A DNA stretch of 64,000 nt from Acidisoma sp. L85 (GCF_009765865.1 NZ_LMUQ01000039.1:287543-351542); one strand, 5' to 3'. Positions 1-9,104 are shown, counted from the first letter of the stretch. Program-made: numbers and translations. The notes: a model not told the origin generated them from the sequence alone.

Positions 1-115
1 GTCCCGGCGCAAGACGCCGGAAACTTCCTAGATACGCCGGGCTCCGCCGATAGGCGAGACTCTGCGCACGCGCGGGGCGAAGATCAGCCCTCCGCTCCCG
101 CGCGCGCGTTTCGGC

Positions 116-346
116 TCAGGGTTGCAGGTGGACGTGCTCATCCTCGATCGAGAAGCCGATCTTGAGAGTCACCTGGTAGTAGTGGACCTTGCCGTTCTCG
201 ACCTGGCCCCGGGTCTCGATGACCTCGAACCAGCGGATATGCCGGATCGTGGCGGAGGCTTTCGTAACGGCGGATTGGATAGCGTCCTCGATGCTCGTCT
301 CGGAAGAGCCGACGACTTCGATGAGGCGATAGACGTGGTCGGTCAT
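116..346 (-). CDS. dodecin family flavin-binding protein
   Basis: The 76-residue product has the dodecin pattern: a short N-terminal strand (HVYRLIEVVGSS), one amphipathic helix, then two strands carrying IRWFEVIETRGQV and YQVTLKIGF. Dodecins form dodecameric shells that store or buffer riboflavin and FMN in the cytoplasm. An in-frame ATG 60 bases upstream is possible, but the ATG at 346 has an AGGAG seven bases before it and matches the usual family length and N-terminus, so I chose it. It stands alone, with no operon partner visible. The Trp and Gln of the family flavin pocket (RWFE, RGQ) are present. Seen: length and motifs. Known: flavin storage in the family. Confidence 0.9.
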   Translation of the reverse strand: MTDHVYRLIEVVGSSETSIEDAIQSAVTKASATIRHIRWFEVIETRGQVENGKVHYYQVTLKIGFSIEDEHVHLQP

Positions 347-643
347 GAGGGCACTCCTGGCGCTGGTCCGTTCGCATTTAATTTGGGTGTCGCGAGCAAT
401 GCTCAAGCGCCACTGTTAGACACAATCTCCGATCGGGCTTCTGTAGCATAGCTGAATGCGGAGAAAAGCTATTCCGTCAGGTTGGGCCATGTCCTACGAC
501 ATGTCGCTTTCGATGAGGGTAGCACCTTTGATTCCAAATCAAATCGAAATCTAGCCGAAATGAATCGGCTTGCCGTTTTTCGGATTCGTTTACTGAACCA
601 ACCTAGATCTGGTTCTGACTAGCAACCAAGGAAAGTCAGGCCG
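347..643. other. intergenic region, no gene seen
   Basis: The gap between the dodecin gene and the 91-residue orphan lies between divergent genes and must hold both promoters. The part just before position 644 is clearly AT-richer than the surroundings. A short inverted repeat, CATGTC-CTAC-GACATG, lies at 488-503. I find no convincing -35/-10 pair and no coding signal. Confidence 0.4.
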
Positions 644-919
644 ATGCCCAAGATCGAAAATGTCGACAAAGTACGTATGTTGCGGCTGAAGCCGCAAGAC
701 GTGCCGCACGCCCAGATGTTCGGCCTAGCGCTCGAGAATGCTCGTCAACTCGGCCCAAACCTGACACACGAGCAGAGATTTAAGCTGGAGCAGAACAATC
801 GCCGGTTTGCCTATATGGTCGAAATCCCCAACAACGTCATCCGCCCATACAAGCCACGGGGCCCTGTGTCCAGCACTACAGGTCTAATCACGAAAGCCCG
901 TGGGTTTCTCGGAGTCTAA
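644..919 (+). CDS. hypothetical protein, 91 aa
   Basis: A small basic protein of 91 residues with no signal peptide or membrane segment. I do not recognise the family. The ATG is preceded by AAGGAAAG at suitable spacing. The middle (residues about 25-65) is charged and probably helical; the C-terminus is Gly/Ser/Pro/Lys rich. Coding is supported by the ribosome binding site and by an open frame of ordinary codon use. Immediately after the TAA stop the same frame stays open for 21 more codons, encoding a Gly/Tyr-rich tail, then stops at a TGA. It has no same-strand neighbour nearby. Confidence 0.55.
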   Translation: MPKIENVDKVRMLRLKPQDVPHAQMFGLALENARQLGPNLTHEQRFKLEQNNRRFAYMVEIPNNVIRPYKPRGPVSSTTGLITKARGFLGV

Positions 920-1039
920 TTTCGTCCGAGCGGTTATGCGGCGGGCTACCGCTACTACGGCGGTCCGCCGATTTCCGGGTGAAGCAACCTGTAAACAGCC
1001 TACTTCACGCAATTCCTCTCGCGGGACTACGGGCGCCCC

Positions 1040-2257
1040 TCAGTTCGTCGCCTCGATCATCGCGCGCACCTTGGGGTAAATCTCCCGCGCCCAGTGGCTG
1101 CCGCTGAAGACGCCGTAGTGACCGACGCCCGTCTGCAGGTGGTGGCTTTTCATCGTTGCCGGCAGGCCGCTGCACAGATCCAGCGCGGACATCGTCTGGC
1201 CGATACCGCAGATATCGTCCCGCTCGCCCTCCACCGTCAGCACGGCGGTGCGGCGGATCGCCCCAGGATCGACGAGCTCTCCCCGGTGGGTGAGACAGCC
1301 GCGCGCCAGGTCATGGTCCTGGAACACCCGCTTCACGGTCTCCAAAAAAAACTCCGCCGGAAGATCCATAACGGAGAGATACTCGTCGTAGAAATGCCGA
1401 TGCATTTCGGCCTTTGGAACGTCGCCGCCCACGATATTGCGACACTGGGTAACTTGAGCCCGTAGATGGCGGTCGAAATTCATCGCGATGAACGACCCGA
1501 GCTGCAGGAACCCTGGATAGACATGCCGGTTGGCGCCTTTGAACTTCCAGGGCACCACGCCGATGAGCTTCTCCTCGAACCATTCGATCGGATGCTGCTT
1601 GGCGAGGTGATCCACCTTCGTTGGTGACACCCGCGTATCCACGGGTCCCGCCATCAACGTCATGCTGCGTGGCGCCGCGATATTGTCCTGCTGCGCCATC
1701 ACCGCCACGGCGGCCAGCACCGGCACGGCGGGCTGACACACACCGAGCACATGCGCGCCCGGACCGATCGCTTCCAGGCTGTCGATCACGTGATCCGTAT
1801 AGTCGTCGAAGCCAAAGGCTCCGGCGGCGAGCGGAACCTCCCGCGCGTTCTTCCAATCGGTGATGAACACATCGTGATCAGCGAGGAGCGTCTGGACCGT
1901 ATTGCGCAGCAGAGTGGCGAAGTGGCCAGACATCGGTGCCACGACCAATACACGCGGCTGCCGCGGCGCGCCTTCCTTGCGGAAATGGAGCAGCGAGTAG
2001 AAGGGCGTTTCCCGCAGAACCTCCTCGGTCACCGTGAAAGCCTGGTTGCCCACCGTCACCGGCCGAAAACCGAAAGCCGGGCGCTCATGCAGGACCTCGG
2101 TCCGCCACATCGTTTCGCAGACGGCCGCCGCCTGTCGCCAGCCAAGAGCATAGGGCGAGGCAAGATTCATCTGATGCAACAGCGTATCTGCGAATTTCGC
2201 CATCTGGCGCATCGGCGCCATGGCATCCGCCTGCGCCTGGTAGAGCTGATAGATCAT
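1040..2257 (-). CDS. phaZ: intracellular polyhydroxybutyrate depolymerase
   Basis: This alpha/beta-hydrolase mobilises stored PHB by cleaving the polymer to 3-hydroxybutyrate units. The catalytic nucleophile is Cys in GVCQP (about residue 174 from the chosen start), the feature that separates intracellular PhaZ from serine lipases. The Asp (VEGERDDICG) and His (GVGHYGVFSG) of the triad follow near the C-terminus. I chose the ATG at 2257 because MIYQLYQAQ matches the usual PhaZ N-terminus and gives 405 residues, normal for the family. The frame stays open upstream to 2461, and ATGs at 2350 and 2461 are alternatives, but the latter would overlap the divergent GST gene at 2430. Its presence implies that the organism makes PHA granules. 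Confidence 0.93.
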   Translation of the reverse strand: MIYQLYQAQADAMAPMRQMAKFADTLLHQMNLASPYALGWRQAAAVCETMWRTEVLHERPAFGFRPVTVGNQAFTVTEEVLRETPFYSLLHFRKEGAPRQPRVLVVAPMSGHFATLLRNTVQTLLADHDVFITDWKNAREVPLAAGAFGFDDYTDHVIDSLEAIGPGAHVLGVCQPAVPVLAAVAVMAQQDNIAAPRSMTLMAGPVDTRVSPTKVDHLAKQHPIEWFEEKLIGVVPWKFKGANRHVYPGFLQLGSFIAMNFDRHLRAQVTQCRNIVGGDVPKAEMHRHFYDEYLSVMDLPAEFFLETVKRVFQDHDLARGCLTHRGELVDPGAIRRTAVLTVEGERDDICGIGQTMSALDLCSGLPATMKSHHLQTGVGHYGVFSGSHWAREIYPKVRAMIEATN

Positions 2258-2429
2258 TGGCGTGCCGGCAGCCGCCACCACGTCCGAAAACGGCAGACCC
2301 GCTACGGGACGCGCCATGTCGTAGAAAATCGACTTGCCAGAATCTTCCATTCTCTGCGCGCGATCGTTTCGCCCCAGACCAGCGTACTGGTAGGGTATCG
2401 ACGCCTTCCCCCGCGAAAGGGCTTCGCCC

Positions 2430-3086
2430 ATGACAGAGGCCACGCTTCTCATCAGCAGCAAGAACTATTCCTCCTGGTCACTGCGAGGCTGGCTCATCAT
2501 GCGCCTCTCCGGCCTGCCATTTCACGAGGAAACGGCATCGCCCGACGATCCGGTCGCGCGCGCGGAGCTGCTTCTGCAATCATCGTCCATTCGACTACCG
2601 ATGCTCATCCACGGCGAGATATCCATATGGGACACGCTCGCGATAGCCGAATACCTCAATGAGCTGAGACCAGATGCGCGCATGCTGCCTGAGGAACCCA
2701 AGGCACGCGCGCTGTGCCGCGCTATCAGCGGCGAAATGCATTCGGGCTTTTCGGCTCTGCGCAACTCGCTGCCCATGAATCTCCACGCCCATCGCCCCGG
2801 CTTCAAACTCTGGTCCGCGGCGCGCAGCGACATCGATCGAATCCTGGAAATCTGGGAAGAATGCCTCAATGAATGGGGTGGCCCCTTCCTATTCGGAGCA
2901 CGCCCCTCGGTCGCAGACGCAATGTATGCGCCCGTCGTCACTCGCCTGCAGACCTACGATGTCGCGGTGGGAGGGCGTTCGGCCGGGTATTGCCGCACCA
3001 TCCTGGCGTGGCCCGAGATGGTCGAATGGGTGGCCGCCGCACAGGAAGAACCTCAGGAAATTACCGAATTGGAGCTCGATTTCTGA
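2430..3086 (+). CDS. glutathione S-transferase family protein
   Basis: The 218-residue protein has an N-terminal thioredoxin-like GSH-binding domain starting LLISSKNYSSWSLRGWL and a helical C-terminal domain from about residue 90. The Asn-Tyr-Ser-Ser-Trp-Ser signature is typical of a bacterial GST group in which the Ser residues bind the glutathione thiol. KVPxL appears here as RLPML and the SxAIxEYL turn as DTLAIAEYL. It probably conjugates or reduces electrophiles in the cytoplasm; the substrate is unknown. It is transcribed away from phaZ, and a GAAAGG lies about ten bases before the ATG. Confidence 0.88.
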   Translation: MTEATLLISSKNYSSWSLRGWLIMRLSGLPFHEETASPDDPVARAELLLQSSSIRLPMLIHGEISIWDTLAIAEYLNELRPDARMLPEEPKARALCRAISGEMHSGFSALRNSLPMNLHAHRPGFKLWSAARSDIDRILEIWEECLNEWGGPFLFGARPSVADAMYAPVVTRLQTYDVAVGGRSAGYCRTILAWPEMVEWVAAAQEEPQEITELELDF

Positions 3087-3183
3087 CGCCGGACCATCAA
3101 CCTAGTTCCGGAACATGTCAAAGACATGAACGGGCGGAAAGTCTTTCTGTGGGACAATCTGACAGATATGTGACTTCCGGGCA

Positions 3184-4260
3184 TCACCCGAGCAAGCGTC
3201 CCACAACCCGGGCGGTGTAATCCACAACCGGTATCACCCGTCCGTAATTGAGACGGGTCGGCCCGATCACCCCGATGGCGCCCACGATCCGGTCCCGCGC
3301 GTTGCGGGCCGGCGCCACGATCATCGAGACGCCGGCGCTGCCGAACAAGCCGCTTTCGGCGCCGATGAAGATCCGCACCCCGTCCGAGGTCTCGGCGAGT
3401 TCCAGCAGGCGCAGCATCGTCTCCTGCGTCTCAAGGCGCTCAAACAGTGTCTGGATCGAGGCCAGCTTCTCGATCTGATCGACATCGGCGAGCAGCCGCG
3501 CCTGACCCCGTACAATGAGGTTGCCGCCCCGCCCCTCTCCGCCCCAGGTAGCAAGCCCGGCCTCGATAATGCTGGCGGCCAGTTCGTTGAGGGTGGTGCG
3601 GTCCTGCGCCATCTCATCCCGCACATCCAGCTTGAACTCCGCCAGAGTTCGCCCGGCGAGGCGCGCGTTGAGAAAGTTGCTCGCCTCCTGCAAAGCTGAG
3701 GGCGGCACGCCCAGCGGGATGTCGATCACCCGATTCTCGACCTGTCCGTCGGACGAGACCAAGACCACCAGCGCCCGGCCCGAGGCGAGCGGCACGAATT
3801 CGATGTGCTTCAGCGCGCCTTCCGCCTTCGGCGCCAGAACGAGCCCGGCGGCCGAGGAGAGGCCCGAGAGCAGCAGCGAGGCTTCCGCCAGCGTGTCCTG
3901 CAGGCTGCGGCCATGGCTGAGCAAAGCCACATCGATGGCGTCGCGATCCTCCTCCGCCAGTTCGCCGAATTGCAGCAGCCCGTCCACGAACAGCCGCAGA
4001 CCGCGATCGGTCGGCAATCGTCCGGCTGAGACGTGCGGCGAGTAAAGTAGGCCTGCCTCGGTCAGATCCGCCATGACGTTGCGGATGGTGGCGGGGGACA
4101 GCGAGACTGGGAGGCGTCGTGACAAGGTGCGGCTGCCCATGGGCTCCCCGGTCTCGACATATTGCTCAACGATCTCCCGCAATACCGCCGCCGACCGCGG
4201 ATCGAGTCCGGGCGGCAAAGGTGGCGAGGTCGGTGGCCAGGCACGGCCGCGGGACTCCAT
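3184..4260 (-). CDS. hrcA: heat-inducible transcriptional repressor HrcA
   Basis: HrcA represses class I heat-shock operons (groESL, sometimes dnaK) by binding the CIRCE inverted repeat, with GroEL as its folding partner. The N-terminus holds a winged helix (SAAVLREIVEQYVETGEPMGS, then LSPATIRNVMADLTEAGLL), a GAF-like middle follows, and the C-terminus carries the diagnostic GVIGPTRLNYGRVIPVVDYTA. The ATG at 4260 gives 358 residues, the family length, and a GGAGG lies 15 bases upstream; the open frame to 4374 would run into the divergent transporter gene. No CIRCE element is visible upstream, so it does not look self-regulated through CIRCE, and no groE or dnaK lies in the window. grpE, a frequent neighbour, is absent. 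Confidence 0.95.
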   Translation of the reverse strand: MESRGRAWPPTSPPLPPGLDPRSAAVLREIVEQYVETGEPMGSRTLSRRLPVSLSPATIRNVMADLTEAGLLYSPHVSAGRLPTDRGLRLFVDGLLQFGELAEEDRDAIDVALLSHGRSLQDTLAEASLLLSGLSSAAGLVLAPKAEGALKHIEFVPLASGRALVVLVSSDGQVENRVIDIPLGVPPSALQEASNFLNARLAGRTLAEFKLDVRDEMAQDRTTLNELAASIIEAGLATWGGEGRGGNLIVRGQARLLADVDQIEKLASIQTLFERLETQETMLRLLELAETSDGVRIFIGAESGLFGSAGVSMIVAPARNARDRIVGAIGVIGPTRLNYGRVIPVVDYTARVVGRLLG

Positions 4261-4339
4261 GGTGATAAGAACGATCCTCCAACGACTGATGACGTGCCAA
4301 ACTACAGGATAGCACGCGACCTCGGGACAAGCCTCCGCC

Positions 4340-5293
4340 ATGATACGACTGCAGCGCAGGTCACGCGCGCTCATGGAACGCTTCGGCCGGCTCCCGCCGG
4401 TGCTCGCGCAGCATTCCGGGCTTCTGCTGGTTCTCGGCGCTTACTCCGCCTTTGCGGCTCATGATGCGCTGGTCAAGGCGCTGGTCGCTCATTACGCCTC
4501 CGGCGAAATCCTCTTCATGCGCAGCCTGACGGTCGTCGTTCTCTGCCTCTCGCTCGGTGGGCGCGGGGTGATTACCCGCGGGCTCTTCTCTCCGGTGCGC
4601 AACAAGCTGCTCGTCCGCTCCTTCCTCACCCTCACGGCTTGGCTGCTTTATTATTCTTCGGCGCGCTATCTCGGCCTCGCCCAGCTGATCACGATCTACT
4701 TCGCAAGCCCGCTGATCGTCGCCGTGCTGGCCGGGCCAATGCTCGGCGAGCGGGTCACACTGGTTCGTTGGTTCGCGCTAGGCATCGGCTTTGTCGGTGT
4801 TGTGCTGGCGGCGCATCCGCGCGGGTCCAGCCCGCTGCTGCCGGTGCTTTGCGTCGGCGCGGCAGCCATAATCTGGGCCTATACGATGATTCTGATGCGC
4901 CAGATCGCGGCGCAGATTCGGGGCTACGACCAGATCTTCTTGATCGGCGTGATCTTCGTGGTGGTCTGCGGCGGCACGCTGCCCTTTGTCTGGCGCACGC
5001 CGACACTCCCCGCTTCCGCCCTCATGCTGAGCCTCGGCCTCATCTCGACCACCGCGCAACTGCTGCTCATCGAGGGCGTCAAGCGCGCCCAGGCGAGTGT
5101 CGTGGCGCCCATGGAATTCAGCGGACTGCTGTGGAGCTTCGTCTTCGGCTACCTGCTGTTCGGCGACATCCCGGCGGTCGGCGTTTTCCTCGGCGCGGGC
5201 CTCATTCTGCTGAGCGGCGGCATGGTGGTGACGAGCGAGATCCGCCAGGCGCGCCGCGACAGAATGGCGCGCGAGGTGTCGCCGCTGGGTTGA
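4340..5293 (+). CDS. EamA/DMT-family transporter
   Basis: The 317-residue inner-membrane protein has about ten predicted transmembrane helices arranged as two EamA repeats. The first begins near residue 27 (LLLVLGAYSAFAAHDALVKAL) and the second near residue 155. Members of the drug/metabolite transporter superfamily export amino acids, nucleobases or drugs; the substrate cannot be read from sequence. The start is uncertain: ATG at 4340 or at 4373. Neither has a strong ribosome binding site. It is divergent from hrcA. Confidence 0.85.
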   Translation: MIRLQRRSRALMERFGRLPPVLAQHSGLLLVLGAYSAFAAHDALVKALVAHYASGEILFMRSLTVVVLCLSLGGRGVITRGLFSPVRNKLLVRSFLTLTAWLLYYSSARYLGLAQLITIYFASPLIVAVLAGPMLGERVTLVRWFALGIGFVGVVLAAHPRGSSPLLPVLCVGAAAIIWAYTMILMRQIAAQIRGYDQIFLIGVIFVVVCGGTLPFVWRTPTLPASALMLSLGLISTTAQLLLIEGVKRAQASVVAPMEFSGLLWSFVFGYLLFGDIPAVGVFLGAGLILLSGGMVVTSEIRQARRDRMAREVSPLG

Positions 5294-5360
5294 GGCTTGG
5301 GAACTCCGCGTCACGTCCACTCAGCCTGAAATATTACCGCCGCAAAGTCATGGCCTCCCC

Positions 5361-5455
5361 CGTCATGGCACGCGGAGGCGTGCCATCCACGCCTTACCCG
5401 AACCGGCCGCATGCCCAAGGAAGGCGTGGATGGCATGCCTTCGCATGCCATGACG
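5361..5455. repeat. dispersed palindromic element, copy A
   Basis: Copy A of a four-member family, between the convergent transporter and hemW genes. The ends are CGTCATGGCACGC and GCATGCCATGACG. An inner pair CCACGCCTT / AAGGCGTGG is shared with the other copies. The left hairpin (GGCACGCGGAGGCGTGCC) resembles the right hairpin type instead of the GCTCGGC hairpin of copies B-D, so this copy is a mosaic. Confidence 0.85.
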
Positions 5456-5515
5456 CTCGGAACATTGGGCGCGACTCGCCCATGCGCAGCCGTCGCGGGT
5501 CACACACATCCAAAC

Positions 5516-6664
5516 CTACCTCAACAACGCCGCCAGCAGCGGATCCAGCCGCAGCCGTCCCTCTAAGGTCGCTCGTAACCGATCGCCCGACCAGACCAGG
5601 TACCCCTCCCCGATCGCCGTCTCGAGAATCTCGGGATCGACCGCCTCTTCCAGTGTCCGCCCAGTCCGCGCCGCGAAGGCGCTCGCCGGCACGCCTTCCG
5701 TCAGGCGCAGCCCCATGAGCAGCATCTCCCGCCCGCGATCCTCGGTGCCGACCGTAAGCTCCTCGCCGGAGCCATGCCCCTGCGCCTCGACCCGAGCCGC
5801 CCAGATCTCCGGCGCCCGATGCCGCCGCGTCGCGACAAGCCGGTCGCCCAGCATGATCCGGCCATGCGCGCCGGGGCCGATGCCCACGTAATCGCCATAG
5901 CGCCAGTAAGCGAGGTTGTGCCGGCTTTCAGAACCCGGTCGCGCGTAATTCGACACCTCGTAAGGCAGCAGCCCGAATCGGGCCGCCTCCTCGCCGGTCG
6001 CGTTGTAGAGCGCCGCCGCGAGGTCCCCCTCGGGCAGAATGATTTCCCCGCGCCGGTGCCGCGCCTCGAAGCCGGTGCCAGGCTCGATCGTCAGTTGGTA
6101 CAGAGAGAGGTGATCCGCCGCGAGGTCCAGCGCCTGGCGCAGCTCGGTACGCCAGGCCGCCTCGGTCTGGTCCGGCCTCGCATAGATAAGATCGAAGGAG
6201 ATACGCGGGAAAAGCCGCCTCCCGATTTCCAGCGCCGCCACCGCCTGGGTCGCCGAATGCTCCCGCCCCAGCATCCGCAGCGCTGCCTCATCCAGGCTCT
6301 GCACACCAATCGAGACGCGGTTGACGCCAGCCCCCCGGAAACCCGCGAAACGCCCTGCCTCGATGCTGGTCGGATTGGCCTCCAGCGTAATCTCCAGATC
6401 CGCCACCGGCACGAATAGCTCCAGCGCGCGGGCGATCAGCGCGGCGACCGTCTCCGGTTCCATGAGGCTCGGCGTGCCGCCGCCGAAAAAGATGGAGCGC
6501 AGCGGGCGCGGGCCGAGGCGTTCGGCCTCCCATTCCAGTTCACGCACCAGGGCCGCGCGGAACCGTGCCTGCGGAATGACATCCCGCACATGGCTGTTGA
6601 AGTCGCAGTATGGGCATTTCGCGAGGCAGAAGGGCCAGTGGATATAGAGGGCGAGCGGTTCCAA
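5516..6664 (-). CDS. hemW: radical SAM haem chaperone HemW
   Basis: HemW is a cytoplasmic radical-SAM protein related to HemN that carries haem to target proteins. The CX3CX2C cluster motif is CLAKCPYCDF near residue 14, followed by FFGGGTPSLM, ISFDLIYARP and LYQLTIEPGT, all family hallmarks. The C-terminal HemN/HemW domain holds YEVSNYARPGSESRHNLAYW. It lacks the extra N-terminal segment of true coproporphyrinogen oxidases. The frame is open far upstream (to 7045), but that part is the shadow of the neighbouring acyltransferase. The best start is TTG at 6664, six bases after that gene's stop, giving 382 residues; no ATG fits. The two genes are probably cotranscribed. Confidence 0.92.
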   Translation of the reverse strand: MEPLALYIHWPFCLAKCPYCDFNSHVRDVIPQARFRAALVRELEWEAERLGPRPLRSIFFGGGTPSLMEPETVAALIARALELFVPVADLEITLEANPTSIEAGRFAGFRGAGVNRVSIGVQSLDEAALRMLGREHSATQAVAALEIGRRLFPRISFDLIYARPDQTEAAWRTELRQALDLAADHLSLYQLTIEPGTGFEARHRRGEIILPEGDLAAALYNATGEEAARFGLLPYEVSNYARPGSESRHNLAYWRYGDYVGIGPGAHGRIMLGDRLVATRRHRAPEIWAARVEAQGHGSGEELTVGTEDRGREMLLMGLRLTEGVPASAFAARTGRTLEEAVDPEILETAIGEGYLVWSGDRLRATLEGRLRLDPLLAALLR

Positions 6665-6669
6665 CGTGG

Positions 6670-7482
6670 CTATAACCGCTCGACCATTGCGCGCATCTGC
6701 GCCTCGGTCGGCTGCCGCCCGCGAGACCAGGTCACACCCTCCCGCACCACCCGCGCGGGCGTGCCGACGGCGGCGACCCGCGCCGGAATGTCCTGCGCCA
6801 CGACCGCTCCTAAGCCGATGATGCTGCCGGCACCGATTGTCACGCCTCGCGAGATGCGGACCCCCTGTCCCAGCCAGACATGGGCGCCGAGCACGAGGTC
6901 CCTTGCCGGGTTGATCAAGGCGAGGCTCGCGATATCGAAGATTCCGTGCGAGTCGGAATTCCGGCACCACACATCCCAGGAGACCATGCTGTCGTCCCCG
7001 GCCATCACGCAGCAGGGACCTGACGCATCTTCCTCCACCAGCCACTGGCTGCCGACTGACGTGAAACCGGGCGCGAAATAGGCCGCGCAGCCCGCATTGA
7101 TGGTCAATGCGATGCGCGAGCCGTGCATGGTGCCGCAGCCGCCGAAACCCGCCAGGCCGCCGGGCCCCCAGAAGTTAACCTCGCCGGCCAGCGGGCCACC
7201 CATACCGATGATGACGGTGCAGTCGTCATGACCCCGAAAGCCGATCCCAAGCTCCAGCCCCGTCAACCGCGCATCGACAATGACGACGCACCCCACCCCG
7301 GCCGAACCGTTCACGGTTACGCCGCGTTCCAGTAGCCGCCCCCGCGTCGCCTCTTCGACGGGCAGGACCAACGGATCGCCAAGGCGAGGCGGCTCGTAGC
7401 CGCGCTCCCCAACTTTCGGCACACGCGCGAAGCCCGGATGCCGCTGAAGGCGCTCGATCGCCGGTGCCGCAAGATCGGTCAT
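6670..7482 (-). CDS. left-handed beta-helix (hexapeptide) acyltransferase
   Basis: The 270-residue protein ends in a left-handed parallel beta-helix with hexapeptide-type turns (LVLGAHVWLGQGVRISRGV, TIGAGSIIGLGAVV) and the terminal VGTPARVVREGVTW seen in serine/maltose O-acetyltransferase relatives. The N-terminal 70 residues form a separate domain I cannot name. It most likely transfers an acetyl or other acyl group to a sugar or small alcohol. The ATG at 7482 starts it, and hemW follows after five bases. No specific substrate can be assigned. Confidence 0.82.
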   Translation of the reverse strand: MTDLAAPAIERLQRHPGFARVPKVGERGYEPPRLGDPLVLPVEEATRGRLLERGVTVNGSAGVGCVVIVDARLTGLELGIGFRGHDDCTVIIGMGGPLAGEVNFWGPGGLAGFGGCGTMHGSRIALTINAGCAAYFAPGFTSVGSQWLVEEDASGPCCVMAGDDSMVSWDVWCRNSDSHGIFDIASLALINPARDLVLGAHVWLGQGVRISRGVTIGAGSIIGLGAVVAQDIPARVAAVGTPARVVREGVTWSRGRQPTEAQMRAMVERL

Positions 7483-7564
7483 GACAGGCTCACAAAAACT
7501 CCACGGATCGACAGTGGCTTAGTTCATGCCATCTATAGGTGAGATGAACCACGGCGGAGCGAGA

Positions 7565-8041
7565 ATGGCCGACGAGAGCCCGGCGGAGGTGGAGCAAGTG
7601 CGCGACGCGTTGCGCGCGGCTGGCCACCCCGACACCATCAAGACGTTCGACCAAAGCACCCACACGGCCGCCGAGGCCGCGGCCGCCATCGGCTGCAGCC
7701 CGAGGCAGATCGCGAAATCCATCGTCTTCCGCATCGGCGATACCCCGGTGCTTGTCATCGCCTCGGGACCCAACCGTATCAGCCTGCCCCGAATCTCGAA
7801 GGAACTGGGCCAAGGCGTGAGCCGCGCAGATCCTGACTTCGTGCGCGAGAAAACCGGCTTCGCGCCGGGCGGCGTGCCACCCATCGCCCATGCCACGGCA
7901 CCCGTCACCCTGTTGGATGAAGATCTGCTCGCCTTCGACACAATCTGGGCAGCGGCGGGCAGCCCCGCCCATGTCTTCCAAACCACCGCCGCCGAACTTA
8001 TGCGGCTTTCCGCCGCACGCAGCGCCACCGTGAAGGATTAG
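7565..8041 (+). CDS. YbaK/aminoacyl-tRNA deacylase family protein
   Basis: The protein belongs to the YbaK/ProX editing-domain family, which hydrolyses mischarged tRNAs (for example Ala- or Cys-tRNAPro). Visible features are the AAAAIGCSPRQIAKSIVFR segment with the conserved Lys, and FAPGGVPPIAHA, the family's GG-V-P-G loop. I chose the ATG at 7565: GGAG lies five bases before it and it gives 158 residues, normal for the family. Two earlier ATGs (7526, 7544) are less likely. A permease gene follows after seven bases, so the two probably share a transcript. Confidence 0.9.
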   Translation: MADESPAEVEQVRDALRAAGHPDTIKTFDQSTHTAAEAAAAIGCSPRQIAKSIVFRIGDTPVLVIASGPNRISLPRISKELGQGVSRADPDFVREKTGFAPGGVPPIAHATAPVTLLDEDLLAFDTIWAAAGSPAHVFQTTAAELMRLSAARSATVKD

Positions 8042-8048
8042 CCACAAC

Positions 8049-9104
8049 GTGCTCGGCTCCACCAAGATCGCCGCCGCCGACCTTTCGATCCGCAACACGC
8101 TGGTCTGGGGCATCGGTCTCATTCTCGCCGGCATCGTGCTCTGGCTGCTCCATGGCGAGTTGCTGCTGGTGCTGCTCGCCACCCTGCTCGCCGTCTCCCT
8201 GCGCGGCGCGGCCGAGCGGGTAGCGCGCCATTCCCCGCTCTCGACGCATTGGGCCCTCGCGATCATCAGCCTGCTGATCCTGCTGCTCATCGTCGGCTTC
8301 TGCGTTTGGGTCGGACCGCAGCTGCTCCAGCAGGGTCAGGACCTTGTGAAGCACCTCATCCAGGAGGGCACCGACCTCAAGAACCGCTACGGCCAGACCA
8401 GCTGGGGCCGCATGATCATGCAAAAGGCCTCCTCGGGCGCGCCGGACCCGAAGTCGCTCGCCGCTCCCGCGGCGGCCGCCGCCGGGGCCTCGATCGAGGG
8501 CGTGGCCTCCTTCCTCGTGCTGATCGTGACGATGCTCTATTTCTCGGCCAATCCCGACCTCTACACCAAAGGTCTGGTCAAGCTGGTGCCTGAGCCGCGC
8601 CGTGTCCGCATCCGCGAGGTGATGGGCAAAGTCGCCCATGCCTGGCGCTGGTGGTTCATGGGCCAGCTCGTGGACATGCTGGTGGTCGGCGTCCTGACCA
8701 CCATCGGCCTGATGCTGGTCGGCATGCCTCTCGCTTTGGCTTTGGGCGTGCTGGCGGGTCTGCTGACCTTCGTGCCCTATTTCGGCGCCATCCTGGCGGC
8801 GATCCCGGCACTTGCCATAGCCCTCGGCTCCGGCTGGCACATGGTGCTGATGACGCTGCTTGTCTTCGGCGTCTGTCATCTCGTCGAGGGCTATGTCGTC
8901 TCGCCCCTGGTGCAGGACCGAATGGTGAAGCTGCCGCCCGCTTTGCTGATCCTGTCGATGACCTTCATGGGCACCGTCTTCGGCCCGATGGGCATCATCA
9001 TGGCGAGCCCCCTGGCCGCCGCCGCCCTGGTGCTGGTGTCGGAGCTTTACGTGGTGGATGTGCTCGGTGACGAGAGCGGCCGGGACGTCACAACACGGAA
9101 ATAA
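8049..9104 (+). CDS. AI-2E family transporter (PerM/YdiK-like permease)
   Basis: The 351-residue inner-membrane protein starts at a GTG seven bases after the YbaK-family stop. It has paired N-terminal helices, a long charged periplasmic segment (residues about 85-145), and a C-terminal block of helices with LTFVPYFGAILAAIPALAIAL, the family signature (vPY.Gp...aip). The family includes the AI-2 exporter TqsA and Na+/H+ antiporter-like members, so substrate assignment is not safe. The C-terminus ends with a conserved FGPMGIIMASPLAA segment. The decayed toxin-antitoxin module begins immediately downstream. Confidence 0.87.
   Translation: MLGSTKIAAADLSIRNTLVWGIGLILAGIVLWLLHGELLLVLLATLLAVSLRGAAERVARHSPLSTHWALAIISLLILLLIVGFCVWVGPQLLQQGQDLVKHLIQEGTDLKNRYGQTSWGRMIMQKASSGAPDPKSLAAPAAAAAGASIEGVASFLVLIVTMLYFSANPDLYTKGLVKLVPEPRRVRIREVMGKVAHAWRWWFMGQLVDMLVVGVLTTIGLMLVGMPLALALGVLAGLLTFVPYFGAILAAIPALAIALGSGWHMVLMTLLVFGVCHLVEGYVVSPLVQDRMVKLPPALLILSMTFMGTVFGPMGIIMASPLAAAALVLVSELYVVDVLGDESGRDVTTRK

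Noticed and set aside
488-503. CATGTC-CTAC-GACATG, with a similar CATGTC-AAA-GACATG at 3114-3128
   Set aside because: Two six-base inverted repeats with different spacers near unrelated genes; chance is enough to explain them without more copies at promoters.
4261-4339. Search for a CIRCE element before hrcA
   Set aside because: No TTAGCACTC / GAGTGCTAA pair is visible here or elsewhere in the window.
6665-7045. N-terminal extension of hemW by 127 codons
   Set aside because: It lies wholly inside the acyltransferase gene in another frame and is Arg/Gly-rich noise; HemW proteins begin close to the cluster motif.
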